Assembly (NCBI RefSeq): GCF_002847015.1
Contig: NZ_CP025085.1
Span: 4,278,001-4,342,000, forward strand
Reading direction: 5' to 3'
DNA from: Prodigiosinella confusarubida
Lineage (GTDB): Bacteria; Pseudomonadota; Gammaproteobacteria; Enterobacterales; Enterobacteriaceae
Length of the DNA: 64,000 bases
This document shows positions 11,732 to 22,730 of this stretch, in pieces. Under the pieces are notes generated by a model. It was not told the DNA's origin and searched no databases. It was given only the letters and a program-made list of their open reading frames with translations. The position numbers and the translations under genes are program-made. Positions within the stretch are counted from its first letter, which is position 1. Each line of letters starts with the position of its first letter.

Positions 11732-14416
11732 ATGATCGACAGAGACCTTCCGCACGATACGCCAGAGTCCGCCGTCGCGGTCCATATGACCCCCACCTCG
11801 CCATTAACCTTCAGCGATGGCATGCTCGAATGCCAGACGCTAAAACAGCATCTGGAACAATTCCAGTTGTGGTTGGCCGATGAGTTCAAAGCGGGTGTCA
11901 GTGCGGAGATATTAATTGATGCAAGAACCTTGTTTATCGATCATCTGTTGCAGCGTCTATGGCGCTTTTATGGCTTTGAAAACGTACAACAAACCGCTCT
12001 GGTCGCGGTAGGCGGTTACGGTCGTGGCGAGTTGCATCCACTTTCTGACATTGATCTGCTGGTATTAAGCCAACAAAAGCTGAGTGAAACCCAGTCGCAA
12101 ACCATCAGCGCGTTTATTACCTTACTGTGGGATTTGAAACTGGAAGTCGGTCATAGTGTCCGCACACTGGATGAATGTCTGCATGAAGGGCGAGCCGACA
12201 TTTCCGTTGCTACCAACCTGATTGAATCTCGAATGATTTGTGGCGATGTCGCGCTTTTTCTTACACTTCAGAAGCATATTTTCAGCGACGATTTCTGGCC
12301 CTCAGAGAGGTTTTTTGCAGCAAAAGTTGCTGAACAGCGGGAACGTCATCAACGTTATCACAGCACCAGTTATAATCTGGAACCTGATATTAAAAGCAGC
12401 CCCGGAGGCTTACGGGATATTCACACCTTGCTATGGGTCGCCCGTCGCCATTTTGGTGCTACGTCCCTGAATGAAATGGTGGAATTTGGTTTTCTGACCG
12501 AGGCTGAACGCAATGAATTGAACGAGTGCCAGAGTTTTCTCTGGCGTATCCGCTTCGCGTTGCATCTGATTTTACCTCGTTACGACAATCGACTATTGTT
12601 TGACCGTCAGCTCAATGTTGCCCAGCTTTTACAATATCAGGGAGAAGGCAACGCTCCGGTAGAACGAATGATGAAAGACTTCTATCGAATGACGCGGCGA
12701 GTAGGTGAGCTGAACCAGATGCTGTTGCAACTGTTTGATGAAGCTATTCTGGCACTGGATACCAGTGAAAAACCGCGTCCTCTTGATGAAGAATTCCAGT
12801 TGCGCGGCACCCTGATAGATCTACAGGACGAAACGCTGTTTGAGCGTAAACCTGAATCCATTATGCGTATGTTTTATGCGATGGTACGCAATAAGGAAAT
12901 TACCGGTATCTATTCCACCACGCTGCGCCAGTTACGCTATGCGCGGCGTCACCTCGCCAAACCCTTGTGTGCCATTGAGGAAGCGCGTCATCTGTTCATG
13001 ATGATACTACGCCATCCCCACGCTGTGAGTCGGGCGCTGTTACCGATGCATCGCCACAGCGTATTGTGGGCTTATATGCCCCAGTGGGGAAACATTGTCG
13101 GACAAATGCAGTTTGATCTATTCCATGCCTACACGGTAGATGAGCATACCATCCGGGTACTGATGAAACTGGAAAGTTTTGCCGATGAATCCACCCGCAC
13201 CAACCATCCACTGTGCGTGGAGCTTTATCCACGTCTTCCACAGCCCAACCTGCTTCTGCTGGCCGCACTGTTCCATGATATCGCCAAAGGTCGGGGAGGA
13301 GATCACTCCGAGCTGGGTGCCAAAGACGCACTTGAATTTGCCGCCCTGCATGGTCTGAACTCGCGGGAAGCTCAGCTTGTTTCATGGCTGGTTCGCTGCC
13401 ATTTGCTGATGTCAGTCACCGCACAGCGCCGTGACATTCAGGATCCGGTGGTCATTCAGCACTTCGCCGAGCAGGTTCAAAGCGAAACCCGGCTGCGTTA
13501 TCTGGTTAATTTGACGGTGGCGGACATCTGCGCCACTAATGAAACGCTCTGGAACAGTTGGAAACAAAGTCTGTTACGCGAACTCTACTTTGCAACCGAG
13601 AAACAACTGCGTCGTGGTATGCAAAACACACCGGATCTGCGTGAACGGGTACGGCACCATCGCCTACAGGCGTTAGCACTGCTGCGCATGGATAACATTG
13701 ACGAAGAAGCACTGCATGATATATGGAGCCGCTGCCGCGCTGACTATTTCCTACGTCACTCACCAAATCAGTTGGCCTGGCATGCACGCCATCTGCTGGA
13801 ACATGATACCAGTAAACCACTGGTGCTGATCAGCCATCAGGCCAGCCGTGGCGGTACTGAAATATTTATCTGGAGTCCAGACCGTCCTTATCTGTTTGCT
13901 GCCGTAGTCGGCGAGCTGGATCGTCGAAATCTCAGTGTTCATGACGCCCAGATTTTTACCAGCAGGGATGGGATGGCGATGGATACATTTATTGTGTTAG
14001 AACCGGACGGTAGCCCGTTGGCACAGGATCGTCACGAAATGATCCGCTATGCGATCGAGCAGACGTTAACGCAACGTGATTACCAAAACCCGCGTATCCG
14101 GCGTCCATCGTCCAAGCTAAGACACTTCAGTGTTCCCACGGAAGTCAGCTTTCTACCAACACATACCGATCATCGTAGTTATATGGAGCTTATCGCGCTC
14201 GACCATCCCGGTTTGCTGGCCCGTATCGGAGAGATTTTCGCCGACCTTAACTTGTCATTACACGGTGCACGAATTTCCACCATTGGTGAGCGTGTAGAGG
14301 ATTTATTTATACTGGCGGATGATGAAAGCCGGGCATTAAGTCCCGAATTGCGCCTTAAGCTACAAGAACGGTTGACAGAAGCCCTTAACCCAAACGATAA
14401 AGTAAACTTGTCTTAA
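11732..14416 (+). CDS. glnD: Bifunctional uridylyltransferase/uridylyl-removing enzyme GlnD
   Basis: 894 residues from ATG 11732 (E. coli 890); an in-frame TTG three codons upstream (11723) is an alternative. GlnD senses glutamine and adds or removes UMP on PII proteins, controlling glutamine synthetase and Ntr genes. Domains in order: nucleotidyltransferase with [15 protein letters not shown] at about 94-108; central helical domain; HD hydrolase domain with the H515-D516 pair in [14 protein letters not shown]; and two C-terminal ACT domains (about 710-790 and 816-890) that bind glutamine. The N-terminal 30 residues are poorly conserved, as usual. Order map-glnD-dapD is standard. Confidence 0.97.
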   Translation: MIDRDLPHDTPESAVAVHMTPTSPLTFSDGMLECQTLKQHLEQFQLWLADEFKAGVSAEILIDARTLFIDHLLQRLWRFYGFENVQQTALVAVGGYGRGELHPLSDIDLLVLSQQKLSETQSQTISAFITLLWDLKLEVGHSVRTLDECLHEGRADISVATNLIESRMICGDVALFLTLQKHIFSDDFWPSERFFAAKVAEQRERHQRYHSTSYNLEPDIKSSPGGLRDIHTLLWVARRHFGATSLNEMVEFGFLTEAERNELNECQSFLWRIRFALHLILPRYDNRLLFDRQLNVAQLLQYQGEGNAPVERMMKDFYRMTRRVGELNQMLLQLFDEAILALDTSEKPRPLDEEFQLRGTLIDLQDETLFERKPESIMRMFYAMVRNKEITGIYSTTLRQLRYARRHLAKPLCAIEEARHLFMMILRHPHAVSRALLPMHRHSVLWAYMPQWGNIVGQMQFDLFHAYTVDEHTIRVLMKLESFADESTRTNHPLCVELYPRLPQPNLLLLAALFHDIAKGRGGDHSELGAKDALEFAALHGLNSREAQLVSWLVRCHLLMSVTAQRRDIQDPVVIQHFAEQVQSETRLRYLVNLTVADICATNETLWNSWKQSLLRELYFATEKQLRRGMQNTPDLRERVRHHRLQALALLRMDNIDEEALHDIWSRCRADYFLRHSPNQLAWHARHLLEHDTSKPLVLISHQASRGGTEIFIWSPDRPYLFAAVVGELDRRNLSVHDAQIFTSRDGMAMDTFIVLEPDGSPLAQDRHEMIRYAIEQTLTQRDYQNPRIRRPSSKLRHFSVPTEVSFLPTHTDHRSYMELIALDHPGLLARIGEIFADLNLSLHGARISTIGERVEDLFILADDESRALSPELRLKLQERLTEALNPNDKVNLS

Positions 14417-14450
14417 TTGTTATTTCAGTAAATCAGGAAAGAGAAACAGA

Positions 14451-15275
14451 ATGCAGCAACTACAGAACACCATTGAAACCGCCTTTGAACACCGTGCGGA
14501 AATCACGCCCACTAACGTGGACAGTGTGACACGTGACGCGATAAACCAGGTAATCAGCCAATTGGACAGCGGGGCATTGCGTGTCGCTGAAAAAATCAAC
14601 GGCCAGTGGATCACGCATCAATGGCTGAAAAAGGCGGTACTACTCTCTTTTCGCATCAACGATAACTGTGTGATGGAGGGTGCCGAAACCCGCTATTACG
14701 ACAAGGTACCGATGAAATTTGCAGATTACGACGCCGAGCGTTTCCTACAGGAAGGTTTCCGCGTTGTACCACCCGCCAGCGTTCGCCAGGGTGCCTATAT
14801 TGCTCGCAACACGGTACTGATGCCTTCCTATGTCAATATCGGCGCTTATGTTGATGAAGGCACCATGGTGGATACGTGGGTTACTGTCGGCTCTTGCGCG
14901 CAGATCGGTAAAAATGTTCATCTGTCTGGTGGTGTTGGTATCGGTGGCGTACTGGAACCATTGCAGGCTAACCCGACAATTATCGAAGACAATTGCTTCA
15001 TCGGTGCTCGTTCTGAAATTGTAGAAGGTGTCATTGTTGAAGAAGGGTCCGTCATCTCCATGGGCGTGTTCATTGGTCAAAGCACCAAGATCTATGACCG
15101 TGAAACCGGTGAAATCCACTATGGCCGGGTACCCGCTGGCTCCGTGGTCGTTTCCGGTAATCTCCCCTCTAAAGATGGCAGTTACAGTCTCTACTGCGCC
15201 ATTATCGTGAAAAAAGTGGATGCCAAGACCCGCGGTAAAGTGGGAATTAATGAGTTATTACGCACCATCGACTAA
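14451..15275 (+). CDS. dapD: Tetrahydrodipicolinate N-succinyltransferase
   Basis: 274 residues, the same as E. coli DapD. It transfers succinyl from succinyl-CoA to tetrahydrodipicolinate in the succinylase branch of lysine and meso-diaminopimelate synthesis. The central part (about 107-220) is a left-handed beta-helix of hexapeptide repeats (for example [20 protein letters not shown]). The trimeric enzyme's active-site region [20 protein letters not shown] is intact. It follows glnD by 34 bases and has a terminator directly after it. Confidence 0.97.
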   Translation: MQQLQNTIETAFEHRAEITPTNVDSVTRDAINQVISQLDSGALRVAEKINGQWITHQWLKKAVLLSFRINDNCVMEGAETRYYDKVPMKFADYDAERFLQEGFRVVPPASVRQGAYIARNTVLMPSYVNIGAYVDEGTMVDTWVTVGSCAQIGKNVHLSGGVGIGGVLEPLQANPTIIEDNCFIGARSEIVEGVIVEEGSVISMGVFIGQSTKIYDRETGEIHYGRVPAGSVVVSGNLPSKDGSYSLYCAIIVKKVDAKTRGKVGINELLRTID

Positions 15276-15282
15276 ACTTCTC

Positions 15283-15311
15283 TGGCGGGTTAAATAACCT
15301 GCCATTTTTTT
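15283..15311 (+). terminator. Rho-independent terminator of dapD
   Basis: TGGCGGGTT (15283-15291), loop AAAT, AACCTGCCA (15296-15304; one G-U pair), then seven T's to 15311. It lies 8 bases after the dapD stop. Confidence 0.85.
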
Positions 15312-15390
15312 ATGACCGGTAAGCTATCACAGACAACACAGACCAGCTACATCACTATAGTGACATGATTTACAACAAAAAGGTGGTGCT

Positions 15391-15780
15391 ATGTACGACA
15401 ATCTGAAAAGCCTGGGTATTACCAACCCGGAAGATATCGACCGCTACAGCCTGCGACAGGAAGCCAGCAACGATATTTTGAAAATTTACTTTCACAAAGA
15501 CAAAGGTGAATTTTTCGCCAAAAGCGTCAAGTTTAAGTATCCCCGCCAACGTAAAACCATTGTGGCTGACAACGCCGGGCAAGGTTATAAAGAAATCAAT
15601 GAGATCAGCCCAAACTTGCGCTATGTCGTCGATGAGCTGGATCAGATTTGTCAGCATGAACAGGTAGAAGTGGATTTAAAACGCAAAATTCTTGATGACC
15701 TGCGTCATCTGGAGAGTGTCGTGACCAATAAGATCAGTGAAATCGAAGCCGATCTGGAAAAACTAACCAAAAACCGCTAA
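15391..15780 (+). CDS. yaeH: YaeH family protein (DUF3461)
   Basis: 129 residues, matching the E. coli YaeH family in length and sequence ([20 protein letters not shown]). The function is not established. The protein is cytosolic, hydrophilic and charged, with a C-terminal half (about 85-129) predicted by eye to be helical or coiled-coil. GGTG lies upstream of the ATG. It is a single-gene unit between the dapD terminator and a convergent yqcA. Confidence 0.92.
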   Translation: MYDNLKSLGITNPEDIDRYSLRQEASNDILKIYFHKDKGEFFAKSVKFKYPRQRKTIVADNAGQGYKEINEISPNLRYVVDELDQICQHEQVEVDLKRKILDDLRHLESVVTNKISEIEADLEKLTKNR

Positions 15781-15959
15781 TCCTTTCCAGCACATGCAAT
15801 CCGTTACTTTAACAGGACCTGTTCACTGCTAATCCTGTGCTTAGGGTGCCACCATGTCAGGTTCCTTCTCAAGGAGCACGAAACGTGGTGGTTGCCCTAT
15901 TTTACTTACTTAAACTCAACAGGCAGTAGACCCCGGCCCGTTATTTTGTCTACTCGGCA
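15781..15959. other. Intergenic junction between yaeH and yqcA
   Basis: 179 bases between two convergent genes, with no ORF of note. Two inverted repeats are present: CCACCATG (15849-15856) with CGTGGTGG (15884-15891), one mismatch, and AGTAGAC (15925-15931) with GTCTACT (15948-15954). Either may end transcription, but no U-tract follows. Compared with E. coli this is where the dapD neighbourhood is joined to the yqcA-syd neighbourhood. Confidence 0.5.
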
Positions 15960-16418
15960 TTATCCTTGCGAATCAATCAGCTCCGCCCATTGCTTCACCC
16001 ATGGAGATGAAAGCACTTCAGGCTCTGGATGCTCAGTTGCATCAATTTCCAGTACCTGACCAATGCGTTGCGCCCCGATCTCCTGCAACAGCGAATCAAA
16101 CTGATGACCGCCGCCACAGAAATGCTCATAACTGCTATCACCCAGGGCAATCAAACCATAATGTAACGCTGGCTGATAACCGCCCTTCTCCCGCAGCGCC
16201 TCATACAGCGGTGCAATAGACTCCGGCAATTGCCCCTGGCCAGTAGTGGACGTGACTACCAACACATAATGCTGACAGTATGCCAACCAGGACTCTAGCG
16301 AAGCGTCCTCAAACACAGCCACTTCGTGACCATGCTCTTTGAGAATGCTTTCCGCTTCTTCAGCAACCAACAACGCGTTCCCATAAACCGTGCCAACAAA
16401 AATGCCTATCTGCGCCAT
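15960..16418 (-). CDS. yqcA: Flavodoxin-like protein YqcA
   Basis: 152 residues (E. coli 149). A short-chain flavodoxin of the MioC/YqcA type that binds FMN and carries electrons in the cytosol; its physiological partner is not firmly known. The phosphate-binding loop is FVGTVYGNA (7-15). Further FMN-loop segments are [11 protein letters not shown] and [14 protein letters not shown]. It sits directly downstream of truC in the conserved yqcC-truC-yqcA order. Confidence 0.95.
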   Translation of the reverse strand: MAQIGIFVGTVYGNALLVAEEAESILKEHGHEVAVFEDASLESWLAYCQHYVLVVTSTTGQGQLPESIAPLYEALREKGGYQPALHYGLIALGDSSYEHFCGGGHQFDSLLQEIGAQRIGQVLEIDATEHPEPEVLSSPWVKQWAELIDSQG

Positions 16419-16454
16419 GATACTGACTCCCTTATGATTAATGCCGCAATCAAG

Positions 16455-17225
16455 TCAGCTATCCTGCCCCGGACAATCAGGAAACTCAACCCTTTCAAAT
16501 TCAGGGAGATTCCCCTGCCACCCCAATTGTGCCATGACACCTTGCCACGGATCATCCCAGCGAGCTTCAAACGTCAGCATGTCTCCACTGACCGGGTGTG
16601 GCAACGTTAATCGGCTGGCATGTAACATCAACCGACCACAGGAAAAATGTGTTTCCATTCCACGATTCTGACGTAAATCACCATGGGCAGAGTCGCCAAT
16701 AATGGGATGACGTATATGTGACATATGCCGGCGTAGCTGATGTTTACGACCCGTTTCCGGCTTCAGTTCCACCAGACTATAGCGGGACGTTGGGTAACGA
16801 CCAATTGCTACCGGCATTTCCGCCTGAGCCAATGCCTGATAATGGCTGACCGCTGGTTGGGGGCCCTTATCCAGATTGGCATATTTATCAGCAATTTTAT
16901 CCAGCTCTTCCGTTAGTGCATAGTCAATCACACCAGAGTCAAAGACGTACCCGCGCACCACCGCATGATACGTTTTCTGGATTTGATGCTGCTCAAATTG
17001 GACCGAAAGTTTACGTGCCACCTCACTCGACAGCGCCAGCAACAGGAGTCCTGACGTTGGCCTATCCAGTCGATGAACCGTGAACACATGCTGGCCAATT
17101 TGATCGCGTACCGTCTGCATAACAACGACTTTTTCCTTGCGATCCAGCCAACTACGATGGACCAACCAACCTGACGGCTTATTCACGGCCACCAGATACT
17201 CATCCTGATAAATGATTTCAAGCAT
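16455..17225 (-). CDS. truC: tRNA pseudouridine(65) synthase TruC
   Basis: 256 residues (E. coli 260). A RluA-family pseudouridine synthase that modifies U65 in the T stem of certain tRNAs. The catalytic aspartate is D54 in VHRLDRPTSGLLL (50-62). Other RluA-family segments are the N-terminal VAVNKPSGWLVH and the KPETGRKHQLRRH motif. Its start overlaps the end of yqcC by 8 bases, indicating translational coupling. Confidence 0.96.
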   Translation of the reverse strand: MLEIIYQDEYLVAVNKPSGWLVHRSWLDRKEKVVVMQTVRDQIGQHVFTVHRLDRPTSGLLLLALSSEVARKLSVQFEQHQIQKTYHAVVRGYVFDSGVIDYALTEELDKIADKYANLDKGPQPAVSHYQALAQAEMPVAIGRYPTSRYSLVELKPETGRKHQLRRHMSHIRHPIIGDSAHGDLRQNRGMETHFSCGRLMLHASRLTLPHPVSGDMLTFEARWDDPWQGVMAQLGWQGNLPEFERVEFPDCPGQDS

Positions 17226-17550
17226 CTGATTGCCCGCTTAACAACACATCGAGCCGCCCCAGTTCAAACAACAGCGGCTTCACCCCTTCCAGAGTGTCAT
17301 CCAATGCTTCTTCAAAGTAAGGCAATAGAGAAAAACGTGATGGCAAAGGTGCGTTGCTATCCAGTAGCCTATGCATCCGGGGTAACAAGACCCACTGCAA
17401 CCATTGCTCGGGACGCATGGTATCAATACAAAAGGGTTCAGCACTGTTAAACGCTGTGGAATCTGGCGGGGACGACTGCCAGAAAGGGCTCTCTTTCAAC
17501 ACGCGCTCGGTTTCAAACAGCGCCTGACGAAGCTGGATCTCTACACTCAT
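17218..17550 (-). CDS. yqcC: YqcC family protein
   Basis: 110 residues when started at ATG 17550 (MSVEIQLRQALFETE), close to E. coli YqcC (109). A longer frame to 17607 adds 19 residues without family support, and the ATG has GAG upstream. The function is unknown (DUF446-type). The conserved core is FCIDTMRPEQWLQWVLLPRM, in which a tryptophan-rich helix is prominent. It is the first gene of yqcC-truC-yqcA, transcribed away from csrB in the classical yqcC/csrB/syd neighbourhood. Confidence 0.92.
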   Translation of the reverse strand: MSVEIQLRQALFETERVLKESPFWQSSPPDSTAFNSAEPFCIDTMRPEQWLQWVLLPRMHRLLDSNAPLPSRFSLLPYFEEALDDTLEGVKPLLFELGRLDVLLSGQSDA

Positions 17551-17634
17551 GCAAGTATCTCGACAGACTAACAACAAGGCGGCAAAGCATAGCATTGTTG
17601 CTTCCACCGATCACTCAACAGCCAATTCTGACGG

Positions 17635-17931
17635 AAAAAATGGGGGTACTGATTGCTCAGTACCCCCGATTCGTTTTATAGCAATCCCGCTACACAATTG
17701 CGTCCCTGCTCATCCTTGAAAACTTTTCCTTGAACGGTCTTCCTAACCAACAATCCTTGCCGGCGATCCCTCTTTCATCCTTGACGGTCGTTCCTTCATG
17801 ATCATCCTGATCATTTCTCCTTTAGGCTCCTGCCCCACCAGCCTTCCCTATGCTGGCTCTCATTCTCCTTCCTGGAGGTGTCCTTCATTCTTCCTGAAAA
17901 AAGAGTCTGGCCATAACAGAACGCTGTCTAC
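17635..17931 (-). ncRNA. csrB: CsrB/RsmB carbon-storage regulatory RNA
   Basis: This gene-free stretch between yqcC and syd encodes, on the minus strand, an RNA packed with GGA motifs: I count about 17, many as AGGA in short hairpin loops. They sequester the translational repressor CsrA (RsmA), controlling carbon storage, motility and, in plant pathogens, exoenzymes. Several blocks match E. coli CsrB as I recall it (GGACACCTCCAGGA, AAGGATGAGCAGGGA). It ends in a strong terminator, GGGGGTACTGA/TCAGTACCCCC followed by six T's (plus coordinates 17635-17667). The 5' end is placed at GTAGACAG (17931) by similarity to E. coli GTCGACAG; length about 297 nt versus 369 in E. coli. Confidence 0.92.
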
Positions 17932-18017
17932 CTTCTTCATGATGGTATGAAATACTCTGTTACTGTGTTGCTCTACTGAATAATAAGATGTATTAATTAA
18001 ACTGAATCGGCAAGCCA

Positions 18018-18165
18018 CTTACACGGTGTAATAACCACACAAATTATAAAAGAAAGTAATAGAAATCATTAATCCCTTAATTAATAATGAAAAAAATAAA
18101 TATAAATGTAAGTTACATATTAAAGAGAAGAGATAACTTACAAGTAATGTAAGAGATATCTTACA
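18018..18165. promoter_or_regulatory. GacA/UvrY-type binding site array upstream of csrB
   Basis: The 18-bp perfect palindrome TGTAAGAGATATCTTACA (18148-18165) matches the GacA/UvrY box TGTAAG-N6-CTTACA exactly. It is centred about 225 bases upstream of the inferred csrB start, similar to the known E. coli UvrY site near -196. Extra half-sites are CTTACA at 18137-18142, TGTAAG at 18107-18112 (in TGTAAGTTACA) and CTTACA at 18018-18023. BarA-UvrY (GacS-GacA) control of csrB is the expected role. The whole 17932-18186 stretch is AT-rich with no gene. Confidence 0.8.
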
Positions 18166-18186
18166 AGGCAGAAAGCGAAACACGGT

Positions 18187-18741
18187 TCAGTAATGCGGAA
18201 TCAATGGCTGGAGCTTATCGAGGAAGTCAGATAGTGTGGGGGCCAGAACATCCCGTTGCCTGGTACCAAACTCTTCCAGAATAACTTCGCCACTAATATT
18301 ACATAAAGATATAAGCGTCATTTCAGTATTTGTGGTGGCTAAAAACAATGTTGGTGGCAATTTCAGTCTTTTCTGTGTCAAAAGATGACCAATCAGATTC
18401 TCTTGCATACGGATAAAATCATCCTCACTCCATACCTGCAATAAAGTGCAGGCAATATCACCGTAATTCGCTTCCATATCGCCTGCATATTGACAGGTAA
18501 AAAATGCATGAGCGGCAGGATGGATACGTATGTTCAGCGCACGTTCGACGCCATCCAACCGAGATGCTAAACCGGAAGGTTGCGGCAACCATTGCACACG
18601 ATGATCATCACTGGCAACAATGCATGGTGACCCCACACCATGCAACGCTTCACTGGCCGGAGGATGCCCCATCTCCATCTGCCATAAATTGACATAACGT
18701 TGTGTAAACGTGCTCAGCGCCTGTACTATCTCATGCTCCAT
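18187..18741 (-). CDS. syd: SecY-interacting protein Syd
   Basis: 184 residues from ATG 18741 ([20 protein letters not shown]), near the E. coli length of 181. The frame extends 5 codons upstream, but only this ATG has a ribosome site (GAGAG). Syd is a cytosolic-face peripheral protein that binds SecY and can dismantle or proofread translocons. The conserved block [20 protein letters not shown] and the [20 protein letters not shown] segment are intact. It lies upstream of csrB on the same strand, and its 3' end is 21 bases from the GacA-type palindrome. The 234 bases to ppnN hold no clear feature. Confidence 0.96.
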   Translation of the reverse strand: MEHEIVQALSTFTQRYVNLWQMEMGHPPASEALHGVGSPCIVASDDHRVQWLPQPSGLASRLDGVERALNIRIHPAAHAFFTCQYAGDMEANYGDIACTLLQVWSEDDFIRMQENLIGHLLTQKRLKLPPTLFLATTNTEMTLISLCNISGEVILEEFGTRQRDVLAPTLSDFLDKLQPLIPHY

Positions 18742-18975
18742 AATGTCTCTCATCATTTTGTCTGCCGGGTTACACTCATTGCCATTATATCTGGCTGATT
18801 ATCCCTATAGTGCGGGATGTGGTCGACGGTTAAGGCAATAAAATGCGTGGAAATGCGCAACTTTTCCTGCTAACTGGAACCACCATTGGCAAAACGATGG
18901 CAGCACGTTAAGGTAGAGACAAACCGGTAAAGCATTACGTGATTGTCGTAACATACTGCATTTCAAGGAGTAAAA

Positions 18976-20340
18976 TTGATTACACATATTAGCCCATTAG
19001 GGTCAATGGATTTGTTATCGCAGTTGGAAGTAGACATGCTGAAAAGCACTGCCAGCAGCGATCTTTATCGCTTATTCCGTAACTGCTCACTTGCTGTACT
19101 GAATTCCGGCAGTCAGACTGATAACAGTAAGGAGTTACTCTCCCGTTACGAAGACTTTGACATCAACGTGCTACGTCGTGAGCGTGGAGTAAAACTGGAA
19201 TTGGTGAACCCTCCTGAAGAGGCATTTGTCGACGGTCAAATTATCCGGTCACTGCAAGCCAACCTGTTTGCCGTATTGCGCGATATCCTGTTTGTTAATG
19301 GGCAAATTGCTTATGCGAACTATTATCAGCACCTGAATCTGGAAGATTCGACGCATATTACCAATCTGGTATTTTCCATTCTGCGTAATGCCAGATCACT
19401 ACATGTGGGGGAAGAACCAAACATGGTGGTGTGTTGGGGCGGCCACTCGATCAAGGAAAGCGAATACCTTTATGCACGCAAAGTTGGCAGCCAACTGGGA
19501 TTACGGGAATTAAATATCTGTACCGGATGTGGTCCTGGCGCAATGGAGGCCCCAATGAAAGGCGCCGCCGTCGGCCATGCTCAGCAGCATTACAAAGAGG
19601 GGCGTTTTATCGGCATGACCGAACCGTCTATCATTGCCGCCGAACCGCCGAACCCATTAGTGAACGAACTCATCATCATGCCAGATATTGAAAAACGGCT
19701 GGAAGCGTTTGTCCGACTCGGTCATGGCATCATCATTTTCCCAGGCGGTGTGGGTACGGCTGAAGAGTTTCTTTATCTACTGGGGATCATGATGAACCCG
19801 GCAAACAGTGAACAAGTTCTGCCCATCGTGCTGACTGGACCAGAAGAAAGCGCGAATTACTTCCAGGTGCTGGACGAGTTTATCGTCAGCACGCTGGGCC
19901 GTCAGGCACGCCGTTACTACTCTATCATTATCAATGATGCGCCCGAGGTGGCCAGACAGATGAAAAAGGCCATGCCGCTGGTTAAAGAACAGCGCCGCCA
20001 TACGGGTGATGCCTATAGTTTTAACTGGTCAATGCGCATTGAAGCAGACCTACAGCGGCCCTTTGAGCCTACACACGAAAATATGGCAAACCTCAATCTG
20101 CATCCAAATCAACCCGCAGAACAACTGGCCGCGACATTGCGTCGAGCTTTCTCTGGTATTGTCTCAGGTAACGTCAAAGAATCAGGTATTCACGCCATTG
20201 AGCTGAATGGCCCATATAAATTGCATGGTGATGCGGAAATCATGAAAAACATGGACAAGCTGTTGCAAAGCTTTGTCGCCCAGCAACGCATGAAACTTCC
20301 GGGCAGTGCCTATATTCCTTGCTACGAAATTTGTACCTGA
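18976..20340 (+). CDS. ppnN: Pyrimidine/purine nucleosidase PpnN (YgdH)
   Basis: 454 residues, the same as E. coli PpnN. It hydrolyses nucleoside 5'-monophosphates to base and ribose 5-phosphate and is activated by (p)ppGpp. A LOG/lysine-decarboxylase-like fold is shown by the PGGVGTAEE motif at about 256-264 and the upstream CGGH-like [10 protein letters not shown] segment. The start is TTG at 18976, strongly supported by AAGGAG five bases upstream and by [12 protein letters not shown] identity to the family. It is probably co-transcribed with xni, 58 bases downstream. Confidence 0.97.
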   Translation: MITHISPLGSMDLLSQLEVDMLKSTASSDLYRLFRNCSLAVLNSGSQTDNSKELLSRYEDFDINVLRRERGVKLELVNPPEEAFVDGQIIRSLQANLFAVLRDILFVNGQIAYANYYQHLNLEDSTHITNLVFSILRNARSLHVGEEPNMVVCWGGHSIKESEYLYARKVGSQLGLRELNICTGCGPGAMEAPMKGAAVGHAQQHYKEGRFIGMTEPSIIAAEPPNPLVNELIIMPDIEKRLEAFVRLGHGIIIFPGGVGTAEEFLYLLGIMMNPANSEQVLPIVLTGPEESANYFQVLDEFIVSTLGRQARRYYSIIINDAPEVARQMKKAMPLVKEQRRHTGDAYSFNWSMRIEADLQRPFEPTHENMANLNLHPNQPAEQLAATLRRAFSGIVSGNVKESGIHAIELNGPYKLHGDAEIMKNMDKLLQSFVAQQRMKLPGSAYIPCYEICT

Positions 20341-20398
20341 CAACCTCGATACCGATGGTGAAAACGACGTTACTATCGGTAGCATCAGGACTCTGCTT

Positions 20399-21163
20399 AT
20401 GCTCGTACATCTATTAATTATTGATGCGCTTAATCTGATCAGACGTATCCATGCGGTACAGGGTTCTCCCTGTGCCACGGCTTGTGTGCATGCAGTCAAC
20501 CAACTGATACAGCACAGTCAACCGACCCATGCAGTAGCCGTGTTTGACGATGAAGATCGCTCGACAAGCTGGCGCCATCAATTATTGCCGGAGTATAAGG
20601 CCGGACGAAAGGCCATGCCGGAAACACTGCGGCAGGAGTTGCCGCGGATTAAAGAAGCGTTGCTCACCATAGGGATCAATAGTTGGCATTCGCCCGGTGA
20701 TGAAGCCGATGATCTGGCGGCGACGCTGGCAAAAAAAGTCGCCACACAAGGGTTACACGCGACGATTATCTCCACGGATAAAGGATATTGCCAGTTACTG
20801 GCGCCAACCATTCAGATTCGTGATTATTTCCAGAAACGCTGGCTGGATTTACCTTTTATTCAGCAGGAATTCGGCGTCACCCCACAGCAATTACCCGATT
20901 ATTGGGGGTTGGCAGGTATCAGCAGCAGCAAAATTCCAGGGGTCAGTGGCATTGGCCCAAAAAATGCGGCGCAGTTACTACAACAGGCCGGTTCACTGGA
21001 CAATCTTTACCAGCAATTGGACCAACTACCTGACAAGTGGCGCATTAAACTGGAGCAACAGCGCGAGATGGCTTACTGCTGCCGTCAAGTAGCAACGCTC
21101 AGGACTGACCTCACACTTCACGGTAATCTGCAACAACTACGATTGCGCGCATCGGCTGGGTAA
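20399..21163 (+). CDS. xni: Flap endonuclease Xni (ExoIX)
   Basis: 254 residues from ATG 20399 ([19 protein letters not shown]); E. coli 251. The frame opens earlier at 20306 inside ppnN, without family support. Xni is related to the 5' nuclease domain of DNA polymerase I and acts as a Mg/K-dependent flap endonuclease. Acidic metal-binding segments are visible ([30 protein letters not shown]), and a helix-hairpin-helix is at [14 protein letters not shown]. It is convergent with rlmM, with only 27 bases between. Confidence 0.95.
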   Translation: MLVHLLIIDALNLIRRIHAVQGSPCATACVHAVNQLIQHSQPTHAVAVFDDEDRSTSWRHQLLPEYKAGRKAMPETLRQELPRIKEALLTIGINSWHSPGDEADDLAATLAKKVATQGLHATIISTDKGYCQLLAPTIQIRDYFQKRWLDLPFIQQEFGVTPQQLPDYWGLAGISSSKIPGVSGIGPKNAAQLLQQAGSLDNLYQQLDQLPDKWRIKLEQQREMAYCCRQVATLRTDLTLHGNLQQLRLRASAG

Positions 21164-21190
21164 TCCCAGCCCATTCTGTGCAATAATAAA

Positions 21191-22294
21191 TCACCCGCGC
21201 TCATCGCGCCGCCCCGGCATAGCACTCCAGATACGTCGGGCATGTATCGTGACTTCTTCTCGATCGTGGTAGAGCTGTTTAGCGTGAATTTCAGAATTGA
21301 TACCGTTTTCCTGCAAACGCTCGGTAAGCAAGGCCAGATTCTGCATCACTTCCTCATAGCGTTTTTTCATTGGCAACTTGAGGTTGAAAATAACCTCACG
21401 ACACCATCCATTAACCAACCAGTCGGCCATCCTGTTAGTCACTTTCGCCGGTTTCTCCACCATGTCACATACCAGCCAGGAGATATTGTTACGGGGGGGT
21501 TCAAAACGGAATCCATCGACCTGATGATGAGTAACCTGTCCGGTATCCATCAGACTGGGAGCCATCATTCCGTTATCAACAGCGTGAACCATCATGCTGC
21601 GTTTCACCAGTTGATAAGTCCAACCACCGGGACAGGCCCCCAGGTCTACCGCATGCATCCCGCTGGCCAGCCGCTCATCCCACTCATCGGCGGGAATAAA
21701 CACATGGAAAGCCTCTTCAAGCTTCAGAGTGGAACGACTGGGAGCATCAGATGGGAATTTAAGACGCGGAATCCCCATGTAGAAAGGAGAGTTATTATTA
21801 GTGTAGGAGTACCCTACATAACAACAGCCTGGCGCGATAAAGAGTACATGTATCACGGGTTTATCAGCCCTCTCCTGCGCCAGCAAAATATGATGCTCAC
21901 GTAAAACGGCACGTAAGGGCACCGTAAATTTGCGACAGAACGTCATCAGCTCTTTACTTTCATTGGTGTCAGGCACTTCAACCCGCAGTTCACCAGCGCA
22001 CTCCAGTACCCCCGTCAACATACCCACAATCGGCGTGATACGATCTTCCGGAGGCAGGTCCCGCAACAATTCGCCACAGACCATCATCTGCCGGACAAAA
22101 ATCAGTTCCCGAAACGGCAATTCCTTAATCAAACGGTCAGCATCTTCATGTTGATAACATTCGAATATCACATAACCGCTGTTATCCTTTACTCGCACGA
22201 AACCGTATACATTGTAACGAGCGGCTTTATCGGTAATTTCCGCTGCACACTCTTTTTCAAAACCGGGCCGACAATACAAAATAACTTTATTCAT
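21191..22294 (-). CDS. rlmM: 23S rRNA 2'-O-ribose methyltransferase RlmM
   Basis: 367 residues (E. coli 366). It methylates the 2'-hydroxyl of C2498 in 23S rRNA. An N-terminal THUMP-like domain (about 1-160) is followed by a Rossmann-fold methyltransferase with the SAM motif [15 protein letters not shown] and the VCDMVEKP segment. It starts one base after the end of ygdD, so the two are a coupled pair. Confidence 0.97.
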   Translation of the reverse strand: MNKVILYCRPGFEKECAAEITDKAARYNVYGFVRVKDNSGYVIFECYQHEDADRLIKELPFRELIFVRQMMVCGELLRDLPPEDRITPIVGMLTGVLECAGELRVEVPDTNESKELMTFCRKFTVPLRAVLREHHILLAQERADKPVIHVLFIAPGCCYVGYSYTNNNSPFYMGIPRLKFPSDAPSRSTLKLEEAFHVFIPADEWDERLASGMHAVDLGACPGGWTYQLVKRSMMVHAVDNGMMAPSLMDTGQVTHHQVDGFRFEPPRNNISWLVCDMVEKPAKVTNRMADWLVNGWCREVIFNLKLPMKKRYEEVMQNLALLTERLQENGINSEIHAKQLYHDREEVTIHARRIWSAMPGRRDERG

Positions 22295-22295
22295 G

Positions 22296-22682
22296 CTACT
22301 CAGCCTTTTTCTTTAAACGTAAGGCACCAATCAACAACAGTATCCAACCCACCAGGAAAAATACGCCACCCACCGGGGTAATATAGACCCAGAATTTCAG
22401 GAGAGAGAGTGCCAGACAGTAAAGACTACCGCTGAATAACACCGTGCCAAGTCCTAAAAAAACACTGCTCCAGTAGAACCACAAATTGCTTCTCTGATTC
22501 ATGGCGATAGAAAGGGCCAGTATCACCAGAGTATGAAAAGCCTGATATTGTAACCCGGTATGTAACCAGCTCAGTTCAACGTCACCTAGAGATTTACTCA
22601 ACACGTGAGCACCAAATGCCCCCAGCGCGACATAAATAAATCCGCTAATGGCAGCAAATACCATCATGAAACGACTGTTCAT
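22296..22682 (-). CDS. ygdD: YgdD family inner-membrane protein (DUF423)
   Basis: 128 residues (E. coli YgdD 131). Four hydrophobic segments are visible (about 5-25, 45-62, 68-85 and 95-118), giving a small polytopic inner-membrane protein. The family signature GAFGAHVL is at about 22-29. The function is not known. It lies between gcvA and rlmM, all on the minus strand, and its stop is next to the rlmM start. Confidence 0.93.
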   Translation of the reverse strand: MNSRFMMVFAAISGFIYVALGAFGAHVLSKSLGDVELSWLHTGLQYQAFHTLVILALSIAMNQRSNLWFYWSSVFLGLGTVLFSGSLYCLALSLLKFWVYITPVGGVFFLVGWILLLIGALRLKKKAE

Positions 22683-22730
22683 CGTTGTTATCCATTCACA
22701 AAGAAAGAGAGATCTGAAACCGTTATGGTA

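Noticed and set aside
15305-15390. Possible leader or riboswitch before yaeH
   Set aside because: Only the dapD terminator tail and a short AT-rich stretch are present; no conserved structure recognised.
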